Source: Catenovulum agarivorans DS-2 (GTDB lineage: Bacteria > Pseudomonadota > Gammaproteobacteria > Enterobacterales > Alteromonadaceae). Taken from it: a DNA stretch of 64,000 nt. A program made the translations under genes and the position numbers. The notes under the pieces are model-generated. The model did no database searches, was not told the DNA's origin, and worked only from the letters and a program-made list of their open reading frames with translations. Numbering within the stretch: the stretch's first letter is position 1; every line of letters starts with the position of its first letter. Location of the stretch: assembly GCF_000568405.1 (NCBI RefSeq), contig NZ_ARZY01000012.1, positions 1 to 64,000 on the forward strand, written 5' to 3'. Of the stretch, positions 21,456-29,839 are shown in pieces.

Positions 21456-21923
21456 CTATTGACTAAGCTCAGCCATTTTTGCTTGGTCAACATACTTTTC
21501 AAAAGCGCCTATAGTTGCGGTGACTTGTTGATTGGTCATCAGTTCTTGCATCGCTACTTCGCCCACCAATCTGAATGCATTTTGAATGGCTAACGAGCCA
21601 CTTTCTTGTAGCGCTGCTTTTGCTTGGCTTGGGCAATCACTGGTTAACAAACGAGTAATAAGTCCACCAACAAAACGGTTCGTACCGTCTAAGTCTTTGT
21701 TAGTTACTTTAGCAAAAGGTTGAATTTCTGGGTGTGCTGACATAGCAAAGAATATCCACTTAGCTAAGTCCTTGCGCTCTTTACCATTTAGAGAATCTAC
21801 CAAACATGTGCCTAGTTGCTGAGTTGCGCTGTAACCTTGACTAGGAGCTGCGTTTAAGCTTGAAGTTGAAAACAATAGTCCGTTTGCTAGTACCAATGTT
21901 GTTATAAGTTTTTTCATATCCAT
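21456..21923 (-). CDS. Exported protein of unknown function
   Basis: The 155-residue protein has a Sec signal peptide (KKLITTLVLANGLLFSTSSLNA, cleavage near residue 26) and a mature, mostly helical domain with two cysteines (in GTCLVDSLNGKERKDL and TSDCPSQAKAAL) that could form a disulfide in the periplasm. I do not recognise the family. It is flanked by the GGDEF gene upstream (63 nt) and wecB downstream on the same strand, without an obvious operon link. Confidence 0.75.
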   Translation of the reverse strand: MDMKKLITTLVLANGLLFSTSSLNAAPSQGYSATQQLGTCLVDSLNGKERKDLAKWIFFAMSAHPEIQPFAKVTNKDLDGTNRFVGGLITRLLTSDCPSQAKAALQESGSLAIQNAFRLVGEVAMQELMTNQQVTATIGAFEKYVDQAKMAELSQ

Positions 21924-21986
21924 TTATCCAATTATTGAATGAGGATCTAGTTTCTAACAAACTTTAGTGCAAAATCCAAGTTTTGT

Positions 21987-23873
21987 TTATTGTGCTTTTT
22001 TCGCTTTACGCTTGCGTTTGTTGTCATATAACACTTCATCTGCCCGTTTTATAGCATATTCAATATCAACAAAATCGTTGCGTGCAAAGCTGTAGTACCC
22101 AATGCTAATGCCAAAGTGATAAACTAGGTTTTGTTGAAGGTTGATGGTTTCTACTTTCTGTTGCAGGCGGTTAATAATATTTTGTGCGGTAAATGCATCT
22201 ATATCAGCTGCAATCACAAACTCATCTCCTCCCATACGCGCAACAATATCAGTATCTCTAAACACCTTTTTTAAACAATCAGCTGCAAGTTTAATTGCAG
22301 TATCTCCAGCCGCATGGCTAAAGCTATCGTTTATTTTTTTCAAATTATCTAAATCGGCATAGAAAAAGGTAAATTGACTCGAATCGGAATTTTTAAACAA
22401 GTAGTCAAAGTTTTGATAAAAGCCCCGTCGGTTGTTCACTTGGGTCATATCATCAATTGTAGACATACGTTCAAGCGACTTATTGTGCGAAGCTAGCTGA
22501 GCATTTTTTTGTTGCAGCACATCGAGTAAATACTGATTTTTATGCGCCAGTTTTTGCATCTTGTCCAACATACGTATGGTATTTAACGTTGTTGCAATAG
22601 TGACACTGAGCTCTTGTAGATCCTGTAATCGACCTTGCTCGATATCAAACACCACAAATCCAAAATGGCTATTGGCATAAAACAAATTCCGTACAACCAA
22701 ACACGAAAAATCATCCGCCTTGAAATGCTCATCAGGCAGCAATTCTAACGTTGGAAACATGCAGCGAGATTCAAATGCTCTGCGCTGTCCTTTATGAAAA
22801 CAATATATAAGCTCTGAATATTGTGGTGGCTCGGTCGTCTCGCAAACTTCAAACGCATCGTCCAAATAACAACTAATATAACACCCAGTTATTCCTCGTA
22901 ACTCCAGCGCAGTCGTGAGTTTTGCAAAAAAGTCTGAATAATTAAGTGATTGAGTATTGTCGTATAAATTAAAGTCTTCGGTAAATAGGGTTTGTGCTGA
23001 GCTCTCGACACTTGTCTGAATATTACACCCACATGACTGACGATAGATGAGCGGTGTATCGTGTAAAATAGCCTGAGGCTCTTTCGGATTAGCTTGGGTT
23101 AATAACCGCACCGCATCCGCTGACATTTTTTCATGCGGGTGCTCGACTGTGGTTAATTGAGGTGATATCAATTTTGAATTGGTTGAGTTGTCAAAACCAA
23201 CGATGGCAATTTTGCCAGTCAACTCAGGTTTAAAATTGTTAATATAATCAAGCACAGCTATTGCTGATTCGTCATTTGGGAATATCATCGCTTGTGGCAA
23301 TGTATCTTGAGCGAGTATTTTTTTAGCCACCTGCAATGCTTCAGCTGAATTCCAAGTCAGTTGATAGACCTGAGTATGCTCAGCTAACCCGTGTTGCCGC
23401 AACACTTGCATTGACGCATCAAACCGCTGGTTTGCTTCAATAGAATTTACTGGCCCGCGCATTAGCGCAAAAGTTTTATAACCATGGTCTTTTACCAGAT
23501 GCTCTGTCATCAGTGCTGCACCTCCTCCGCTGCGCAAGCGAATGGAATGGCACATTGGTCGTTCAAAATAATAGTTAACCACATTATTATTTAAAGGCGC
23601 CAAAAAATGCCGATTAAAGTGCTCACCTGAATATTCATCTGGTGCTGCTGCGGTTGTTACAATTAAGCCATCAACTGATTGTTTCGACACAAAACGATAG
23701 ATAAAATTTTGTTGTTGATGGCCGTAATTTTGAGAGGTCAAACATCGCCCTTCAAACACCACCAACAGAGCATTATTTCTTGCACATTCCTGTTTAAGCG
23801 ACTTAAATATTCGCAAGTTATTATTGCGAACAATCTCAGTGATAATTAAACCAATTCGTTGACGTTTGACCAT
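21987..23873 (-). CDS. Diguanylate cyclase with LacI-like ligand-binding N-terminus
   Basis: The 628-residue protein should be a cytoplasmic diguanylate cyclase. Residues 1-270 resemble the periplasmic-binding-protein fold of LacI-family regulators (VKRQRIGLIITEI start, VDGLIVT, AIVGFDNS, LTTVEHP), but the helix-turn-helix is absent and there is no signal peptide. A middle domain (about 290-445) of unclear type and a coiled coil (KNQYLLDVLQQKNAQLASHN) follow. The C-terminal GGDEF domain has ARMGGDEF with an RxxD inhibitory site (RDTD) five residues upstream, so it should be active and product-inhibited. A small sugar or nucleoside-like ligand may set cyclic-di-GMP output; the ligand is unknown. 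Confidence 0.85.
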   Translation of the reverse strand: MVKRQRIGLIITEIVRNNNLRIFKSLKQECARNNALLVVFEGRCLTSQNYGHQQQNFIYRFVSKQSVDGLIVTTAAAPDEYSGEHFNRHFLAPLNNNVVNYYFERPMCHSIRLRSGGGAALMTEHLVKDHGYKTFALMRGPVNSIEANQRFDASMQVLRQHGLAEHTQVYQLTWNSAEALQVAKKILAQDTLPQAMIFPNDESAIAVLDYINNFKPELTGKIAIVGFDNSTNSKLISPQLTTVEHPHEKMSADAVRLLTQANPKEPQAILHDTPLIYRQSCGCNIQTSVESSAQTLFTEDFNLYDNTQSLNYSDFFAKLTTALELRGITGCYISCYLDDAFEVCETTEPPQYSELIYCFHKGQRRAFESRCMFPTLELLPDEHFKADDFSCLVVRNLFYANSHFGFVVFDIEQGRLQDLQELSVTIATTLNTIRMLDKMQKLAHKNQYLLDVLQQKNAQLASHNKSLERMSTIDDMTQVNNRRGFYQNFDYLFKNSDSSQFTFFYADLDNLKKINDSFSHAAGDTAIKLAADCLKKVFRDTDIVARMGGDEFVIAADIDAFTAQNIINRLQQKVETINLQQNLVYHFGISIGYYSFARNDFVDIEYAIKRADEVLYDNKRKRKAKKAQ

Positions 23874-23888
23874 CTAATATACATATAT

Positions 23889-23914
23889 GAACTAACCTCA
23901 TTTAAGGTTAGTTC
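23889..23914. other. Inverted repeat between cytochrome and GGDEF genes
   Basis: GAACTAACCT and AGGTTAGTTC pair perfectly around a 6-nt loop, just downstream of the cytochrome gene and 16 nt before the GGDEF start. It could be a terminator or an operator. There is no clear U run on the minus strand. Confidence 0.5.
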
Positions 23915-23947
23915 AAAATGTTTTATCCGCTAGAAAAATTACGCTAT

Positions 23948-26107
23948 TTATAACGCATTAATTCTTTGGTACATCATCCGATTATTCAGCTTTTGCGCCA
24001 TATATAAGGCCAAGTCTTTCAACTCTCGATTTATTGCTAAATCGCCTTTGTGCTGCCAGAGTTTTTGCAAAGCTTGATTGGTTTGGCCTAAATTATCCAT
24101 AAGCAAAGTATAAGTATACAAATACTGTGTAGGATTAAACGCGTTGGTATATGCCATTTCTGCATGTTTAAGAGCTTGTTGATACTGTTTAATGCGAATT
24201 AAGTGCAGTGCATAACTATAATGGATATCAGCTGATTGCGGATTATGTGTTAAACCTTGTTTAAGCACATTTTCGACCAAGTGGTTTTGTTGCATACTGC
24301 GATAAATATCAGCTAAGTTCACATAAGCAGGAGCGAAATAAGGCTCAACTTCTGTCGTGCGTTTGAATTCCTCTATCGCTTGATTCACTTCACCCTTGCG
24401 GTATAAATCGTTTGCATAGTTTAACCGCCCTTCAGCTCGCCAGCTGTTTATTTGCATAAACTGATTGTACTCATCGAATGCGAGTTTAAACGTTTTGCTG
24501 TCTAATTTTGCATCAATCAGGGCCTGTGCAGCAGCCACTCGTACAGCCTTCAGTTTATCTGCCAATAATGGGCTCACCAAGTTTGCACGCTCATTGGCTG
24601 GCACTAAACTAGCGACTTGTGCAGCCGCAATCCGAATGAGCGCATCGCTATGATTAATAAAAGGTGATAATTGCTTTGCACTCACCTGCTGAAAATAATA
24701 AGCCAACATACGTACAAGTGTTGCCCGCTTCATCACATCTAAATTGTGATTGGCAGCAAGTTTTAAATGTTTATCCAAACTAATTGGCTGGCCCGCGTGA
24801 ATTTGCATATATTGCAAAAGTTCATTTGGAGTATCAGCATCTCGACCAAACCATTGTTTAATTTGCGCAGCCGCCCATTGGTTATTTTTTTCATCGCTAT
24901 CATCGGCATGACATTGCACACAAGCATTTGGCGTATCAAACCTATCTGATAGGTGTGGGCGCGGAATGCTAAAGCTGTGATCTCGTCTAGCGTCTACCCC
25001 CATATAAGTGTTGGTTGGCATATGACAGCTAACACACTCTGCACCTTCACTGCCAATTGGGTGTTTATGGTGCTGTTCAACATTGTAGGTATTCGCTTCA
25101 TGGCATTGTAAACATAAGCCATTGGTGTCAGATTTTATCTTGTAGGTATGAGGGTCGTGACAATCTATACAGTTCACCCCTGCTTCAAACATTTTACTTT
25201 GTTTGAAAGAGCCATGAACATATACTTCTTCTTTAATTTGGCCATCCGCATGATACAAAGGTGGCACTAAAAACTCGGGTAAAAACTGATCTAAAAATGG
25301 ATTGTTCGCCGTTATACCATCGGTCAGTGGGCTTCTTAAAGCATGGCATGCATAACAGTTGTCCATAAACTCATTATCACGAGGCGTACCATCTTGGCTA
25401 TGCCAATGGGCAATTTTACTGTCTTCAGCAAATTTCCAGCTGCCTTTAACCTGCTCTGCACTTTGATAGTTGTCAGCACCATGATTTTTTTCAACCGTGT
25501 GACAAGAAACACAGCCAACGTTTATGTTATCCCACTCGGTTTCAAAACTATTCTTTACTGGATCATAATTACGTTCTAAACCATCTGAATGACAGTCAGC
25601 ACACATACCATTCCAATTTTGTAATGGTTGCAACCAGTGAAGTCGATCTTGCTCTTGAATAAATTCTTCGCTATGGATGTGATACCAGCGTTGCCCGCCT
25701 TCATCCTTACCTCGGCTGTCCCAAGTAAATGGAAATACTTGCTTTTTACCGTCAGGCATATCAACCAAATATTGTTGCAGTGGATAATGACCAAACACAT
25801 AATCCATTTGGTATTCGTTTACCTGTGCTGGTGTTTTAGATTTATCGGTAATTTTCGCTTTAAATTTGTTGTTATCTTTATAAAACTCTACCGTTTGCTG
25901 AAAATATTCCAATGTGGTGTTGTTAAAATCGCCCAATACAGTTTTACCAGTTGCGATATCCATCGCCTTGGCATGATCCGATTCAAGCCAATTATCCGCA
26001 ACTTGTTTATGACAACTGACACAGTTTTCAGATGCAAACGTTTTACCATACAGGGCTAAAAAAAAGGTGCCACAAAGAATTATTTTATTTAAGGTTTTTA
26101 ACCACAT
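23948..26107 (-). CDS. Octahaem c-type cytochrome with HEAT and TPR repeats
   Basis: From ATG 26107 the protein is 719 residues; an upstream TTG at 26116 adds three. A signal peptide (about residues 1-26) exports it. Eight CXXCH haem sites follow within about 400 residues (CVSCH, CADCH, CVSCH, CYACH, CIDCH, CLQCH, CVSCH, CVQCH), a paired-CXXCH/cytochrome c554-like arrangement. The C-terminal half changes to HEAT-like repeats (NHNLDVMKRATLVRML, VRVAAAQALIDAKL) and then tetratricopeptide repeats. It should be a periplasmic electron carrier or reductase with a docking domain. No nitrite reductase, quinol dehydrogenase or maturation gene adjoins it, so the substrate is unknown. Confidence 0.85.
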   Translation of the reverse strand: MWLKTLNKIILCGTFFLALYGKTFASENCVSCHKQVADNWLESDHAKAMDIATGKTVLGDFNNTTLEYFQQTVEFYKDNNKFKAKITDKSKTPAQVNEYQMDYVFGHYPLQQYLVDMPDGKKQVFPFTWDSRGKDEGGQRWYHIHSEEFIQEQDRLHWLQPLQNWNGMCADCHSDGLERNYDPVKNSFETEWDNINVGCVSCHTVEKNHGADNYQSAEQVKGSWKFAEDSKIAHWHSQDGTPRDNEFMDNCYACHALRSPLTDGITANNPFLDQFLPEFLVPPLYHADGQIKEEVYVHGSFKQSKMFEAGVNCIDCHDPHTYKIKSDTNGLCLQCHEANTYNVEQHHKHPIGSEGAECVSCHMPTNTYMGVDARRDHSFSIPRPHLSDRFDTPNACVQCHADDSDEKNNQWAAAQIKQWFGRDADTPNELLQYMQIHAGQPISLDKHLKLAANHNLDVMKRATLVRMLAYYFQQVSAKQLSPFINHSDALIRIAAAQVASLVPANERANLVSPLLADKLKAVRVAAAQALIDAKLDSKTFKLAFDEYNQFMQINSWRAEGRLNYANDLYRKGEVNQAIEEFKRTTEVEPYFAPAYVNLADIYRSMQQNHLVENVLKQGLTHNPQSADIHYSYALHLIRIKQYQQALKHAEMAYTNAFNPTQYLYTYTLLMDNLGQTNQALQKLWQHKGDLAINRELKDLALYMAQKLNNRMMYQRINAL

Positions 26108-26135
26108 AACAACCAACGCTCATTTTAAAATTCTA

Positions 26136-26161
26136 GGTTGGGTAAGCAAATGTACCCAACC
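26136..26161 (-). terminator. Hairpin downstream of the ion-channel gene
   Basis: GGTTGGGTA and TACCCAACC form a perfect 9-bp stem with an 8-nt loop, 12 nt after the channel stop. On the minus strand TAGAATTTT follows, so termination is plausible. Confidence 0.55.
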
Positions 26162-26172
26162 ATTTATGCGCA

Positions 26173-27024
26173 TTATGAAGATTTATTCTGCGCTTGTATA
26201 TGTTGCTGCAACATTTCTTTAACGATACGAAGTTCATTTTGTACATCGTCTAATGTTGGTTCAACCTTACCTTGTTCTTTATATTTTTCAGAGCGCGCTT
26301 TGGCATGCTCTTGCTCCATAACACTCACCACTATGCCAATTACCATATTCAAAAAGGCGAAAGCAGATAAAAAGATAAAGGTTAAATAATACACCCAACT
26401 TAGAGGGTAAACTTCCATGGTTTCGTACATTACATCGGTCCAATCTTCAAAGGTCATAACCCTAAACAAGGTTAATAAAGAGATTGTAATGTCACCCCAC
26501 AACACAGGATTGATGTTTTCAAACAAAGTGCTGCCAATTGCTGCGTAAATATAAAATATTATAAACATCAGCAGCATAACATAACCTAACTGCGGCAAAG
26601 CTTTGACCAATGAGGTTAGTAGTATGCGTAGCTCAGGAATAATCGATACCATACGCAGTACTCGGAATACCCGAATTAATCGGCCTATTACTGCCATTTC
26701 TGAATTATCGATAGGCACCAAACTAATAACTACAATTAAAGTGTCGAAGCAATTCCAAAACGAGGTAAAAAAGCGCTTTTTGTTTTTGTCAGCAATAAAG
26801 CGGATAGAAATCTCAATTAAGAAAAATACTGTAATAAAATAATCTAAAATGGTCGTAAGTTGATGAACACTATCAGGTAATGGGTAGGTTTTTGCACCAA
26901 TTAACAGTGCGGAAATAACAATGACGGATATAACAAAAATCTCAAAAGCTTTATTGCTTTTAATCTGCTCAAAACGATTCTGAATAATCTCAAATCGACT
27001 CATATTTGCACAGGTGTTTTCCAC
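26173..27024 (-). CDS. NavAb/NaChBac-family voltage-gated cation channel
   Basis: The 283-residue protein has one six-helix channel subunit, which would assemble as a tetramer. Helices S1-S4 lie at about residues 27-145. S4 carries Arg every third residue (RLIRVFRVLRM). The pore loop has the selectivity filter TFEDWTD at about residue 195, where sodium channels such as NavAb have TLESWSM, and S6 (FLNMVIGIVVSVMEQEH) follows. A C-terminal coiled coil (VQNELRIVKEMLQQHIQ) matches the tetramerisation helix of the family. I keep the GTG at 27024 because GGAG lies nine bases upstream; ATG 27003 is the alternative. The acidic filter could favour calcium. Confidence 0.88.
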   Translation of the reverse strand: MENTCANMSRFEIIQNRFEQIKSNKAFEIFVISVIVISALLIGAKTYPLPDSVHQLTTILDYFITVFFLIEISIRFIADKNKKRFFTSFWNCFDTLIVVISLVPIDNSEMAVIGRLIRVFRVLRMVSIIPELRILLTSLVKALPQLGYVMLLMFIIFYIYAAIGSTLFENINPVLWGDITISLLTLFRVMTFEDWTDVMYETMEVYPLSWVYYLTFIFLSAFAFLNMVIGIVVSVMEQEHAKARSEKYKEQGKVEPTLDDVQNELRIVKEMLQQHIQAQNKSS

Positions 27025-27122
27025 TTACATATGCTCCAAAAATGAACAAGGTTGGTCATAAAAATTGCGGCGATTTTAGCATATTCAATAGAAAAACCTG
27101 TGCTCTTTACAAAAATTTTAAT

Positions 27123-29351
27123 CTAGCTCTTCACCCTCAATCTATTGGCATTTAACACCACAGTTACCGACGACAAAGCCATTGCAAGCCCAGCTATCAT
27201 TGGGTTTAAGATAAAGCCTAAACTTGGGTATAACACACCTGCAGCAATCGGTATTGCCGCACTGTTGTAGGCAAATGCCGCAAATAAATTTTGTTTGATG
27301 TTTGTATAAGTAGCTTGGCTAACATCAATTGCCCCTATCACTGTGCTTAGTGAGCCGCGCATCAACACTATATCAGCACTTTGCATTGCGATGTCTGTAC
27401 CTTGCCCCATAGCAAAACCAATATCTGCGGTTGCCAGTGCGGGGGCATCGTTAATGCCGTCCCCCACCATAGCGATTATTGATTGTGGCTGTTGTTGTTT
27501 AATTTGAGCAATTATATCGCGCTTATCTACAGGGCTTAATTCTGCATAAACCTTGTCAATCCCCAAAGAACTAGCAACTTTATTGGCAACGGCTCGGTTG
27601 TCGCCAGTTAACATCACAATTTCGATACCTCGTTGTTGCAAGCTTTGAATGCTAGTTAAGCTGTCGTCCCTAATTTTATCTTCTATACAAAATGCGCTGT
27701 GTAATTGCTTATTTATCGCAACATACACCAGCGTATTTGCTTGTTGCTGAATCTTGTCAGGCAGAAGAAGGGAGTCAGTTGCTACCCCATTATTTTGCAA
27801 CCAACTAATATTACCAATTAACACCTGCTTGCCCTGACATATACCGACCACACCTTTGCCAACAGTTGCTGAAAATTCACTTACATCTATTGGTTTAATT
27901 GCATATTCGCCAGTTAAATAATTAACCATAGCTTGAGCTAATGGATGTTCGGATAAAGCCTCCACACTCGCAATACGCTGTAAATCATCTACATCAATAT
28001 CACTTTTCATAAAATGCACTTGGCTAACTTGCGGTTTGCCTTGGGTAATAGTGCCAGTTTTGTCTAAAACCAAAGTGGTAATTTTGCCAGCACGCTCAAT
28101 AGCATCGCCATTTTTATACAAGACACCTAATTTAGCCGCGTGCCCTACCCCCACCATAATTGACATAGGTGTAGCCAAACCTAAAGCGCAGGGGCAAGCT
28201 ATGATTAATACCGAAGTTGTTATAACTAGAGCATATGCTAGCTGGGGATCAGGCCCTATCAGCCACCAAACAATACCGCTAACAATGGCAATTAACATCA
28301 CCACTGGTACAAATACGCTGGCTATTTTGTCCACCAGCCGACTTATTTGAGGTTTGGTGTTTTGTGCTTGTTTTACTGTTGCAATAATTTGTGCAAGTAA
28401 AGTGTCTTGCCCGACTCGTTTGGCAATAAATTTAAGTGTGCCGGTTTGATTAATACTGCCAGCAACTAAGTTGTCGCCAGCCATTTTACTAACTGCGATT
28501 GGCTCGCCAGTTAACATAGACTCATCCACATAACTGGCACCACTTTGCACTTCACCATCAACAGGTATTTTTTCGCCGGGTTTAACCAAAACACAGTCGC
28601 CCTGTTGTACCTGCTCGAGTGCTATGGCTTGCGTGTTACCATTTCTTTCAACCCAAGCTGTTTTACTTTGCAATTGAATCAGTTGGCTAATGGCATCAGA
28701 TGCATTACTGCGTGCTTTTAGCTCTAAAGCTAAACCTAAATTAACTAAACCAATAATAACCACGGCTGCTTCAAAATACATAAATTTAGCATTTTGCGGA
28801 AAAAGCTCTGGCAAAACGACAACTAAAAATGAGTAACCCCAAGCGGTTAACGTGCCCAACGACACTAAAGTGTGCATATTAGCCTGTTTATGCTTAAGGT
28901 TTTGCCATGCACTTAGGTAGAAATGTTTGCCTGAGATAAACATGACTAACGCAATAGTCACAGCAACCACGAACCATATTATTTGCTGCAAGCTATTGGT
29001 TATTTGCATACTGCCACCAAACCATTCATACAGCATTAAGCCAGCACCAAAAGCCAAAGCAGTAGCCGCTTGTATATATTTTTTTCGATAATCTTCTATA
29101 GTTTGCTGCTGATTTTGTGCAAGTTGCTCAGCTTGGTTTTCGCTGGCAATTAATTTGGCACCGTAACCTAATTGTGTGACTACTTTAATTAACTCATCAA
29201 CATGACCGTTAGCTTCAACTTCAACTGTGCGATCAGCAAAATTCATTTTTGCTAGCGCAACACCTGCTTGTTTATTCAGAGTTGTTTCAATTTTATTGAC
29301 GCAAGAAGCACAAGATGCACCATCAATTGCTAAATTGTATTTAGTCATCAT
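27123..29351 (-). CDS. copA: Copper-exporting P1B-type ATPase
   Basis: CopA pumps Cu(I) (and Ag(I)) out of the cytoplasm. The protein is 742 residues from ATG 29351, preceded by GGGGCGG. It has one N-terminal heavy-metal-associated domain ([12 protein letters not shown]), eight membrane segments, the transport motif [10 protein letters not shown], the phosphorylation site [11 protein letters not shown], a HP motif (SEHPLAQAM), and [10 protein letters not shown]. It lies directly behind the MerR-type regulator (gap about 12 nt) and should be co-transcribed with it. Confidence 0.95.
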   Translation of the reverse strand: MMTKYNLAIDGASCASCVNKIETTLNKQAGVALAKMNFADRTVEVEANGHVDELIKVVTQLGYGAKLIASENQAEQLAQNQQQTIEDYRKKYIQAATALAFGAGLMLYEWFGGSMQITNSLQQIIWFVVAVTIALVMFISGKHFYLSAWQNLKHKQANMHTLVSLGTLTAWGYSFLVVVLPELFPQNAKFMYFEAAVVIIGLVNLGLALELKARSNASDAISQLIQLQSKTAWVERNGNTQAIALEQVQQGDCVLVKPGEKIPVDGEVQSGASYVDESMLTGEPIAVSKMAGDNLVAGSINQTGTLKFIAKRVGQDTLLAQIIATVKQAQNTKPQISRLVDKIASVFVPVVMLIAIVSGIVWWLIGPDPQLAYALVITTSVLIIACPCALGLATPMSIMVGVGHAAKLGVLYKNGDAIERAGKITTLVLDKTGTITQGKPQVSQVHFMKSDIDVDDLQRIASVEALSEHPLAQAMVNYLTGEYAIKPIDVSEFSATVGKGVVGICQGKQVLIGNISWLQNNGVATDSLLLPDKIQQQANTLVYVAINKQLHSAFCIEDKIRDDSLTSIQSLQQRGIEIVMLTGDNRAVANKVASSLGIDKVYAELSPVDKRDIIAQIKQQQPQSIIAMVGDGINDAPALATADIGFAMGQGTDIAMQSADIVLMRGSLSTVIGAIDVSQATYTNIKQNLFAAFAYNSAAIPIAAGVLYPSLGFILNPMIAGLAMALSSVTVVLNANRLRVKS

Positions 29352-29363
29352 CCGCCCCATAGT

Positions 29364-29768
29364 TTATTGTTCAAACGAGCCAATTAAATGACAAATATGT
29401 TCACCGTCAGGTAATTGATCTTGTTGGTCTTGCCAGCTTTCCAGCGCCAGCGTCATTTTTTGATGCAATTGCTGCATCTGCTTAATTTTTTCTTCAACCT
29501 CTAACAAACGTTGCTCTATGAGTTTGCGTACTGTTGGACAAGCTGACTGCCCACAATCAGCTTTGTCTAAAATTTCACTAATATCAGCTACCGAAAACCC
29601 TAACTGCCGAGCCGATAAAATAAAACTTAATCTTGCCTGCTGTTCGCTATTAAACAATTTATAACCATTGGTCGATTTAGTCGCAGTTATTAAACCCAAA
29701 CGAGCATAATATCTAACTGTATCCGCCGTGGTGTTTAGCACTTTCGCTAGTTCGTTAACCTGTAACAT
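29364..29768 (-). CDS. MerR-family heavy-metal-responsive regulator
   Basis: The ATG at 29768 has an AGGAG site five bases upstream, giving 134 residues. The N-terminal winged helix starts LQVNELAKVLNTTADTVRYY, followed by a long dimerisation helix. Cysteines are Cys72, Cys77 and Cys126. By alignment from memory, Cys77 and Cys126 match Cys79 and Cys124 of ZntR, whereas the two-cysteine loop of CueR (Cys112/Cys120) is absent. Context (copA behind, cus genes ahead) argues for copper sensing, but the cysteine pattern argues for a ZntR/CadR/PbrR-like site, so I give no symbol. It is read from the MerR-type promoter at 29809-29839. Confidence 0.88.
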   Translation of the reverse strand: MLQVNELAKVLNTTADTVRYYARLGLITATKSTNGYKLFNSEQQARLSFILSARQLGFSVADISEILDKADCGQSACPTVRKLIEQRLLEVEEKIKQMQQLHQKMTLALESWQDQQDQLPDGEHICHLIGSFEQ

Positions 29769-29808
29769 AGTCACTCCTAATACAATTGTAACTTTTTAAA
29801 CTAACACC

Positions 29809-29839
29809 AGCTTAGACCTGCGTGTTACACACAGGTCAA
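29809..29839 (-). promoter_or_regulatory. MerR-type promoter/operator of the regulator-copA operon
   Basis: On the minus strand a -35 TTGACC (29834-29839) and a -10 TAAGCT (29809-29814) are separated by 19 bp, the over-long spacer typical of MerR-activated promoters. A dyad with 11-bp half-sites (GACCTGTGTGT and ACACGCAGGTC, one mismatch) fills the spacer. The site overlaps the last codons of the cusA-like gene. Confidence 0.85.

Noticed and set aside
28036-28350. 104-codon plus-strand frame opposite copA, and similar antisense frames opposite cusA, ftsK, gcvP and the hybrid kinase
   Set aside because: These lie wholly inside well-supported genes on the other strand and encode no recognisable protein.
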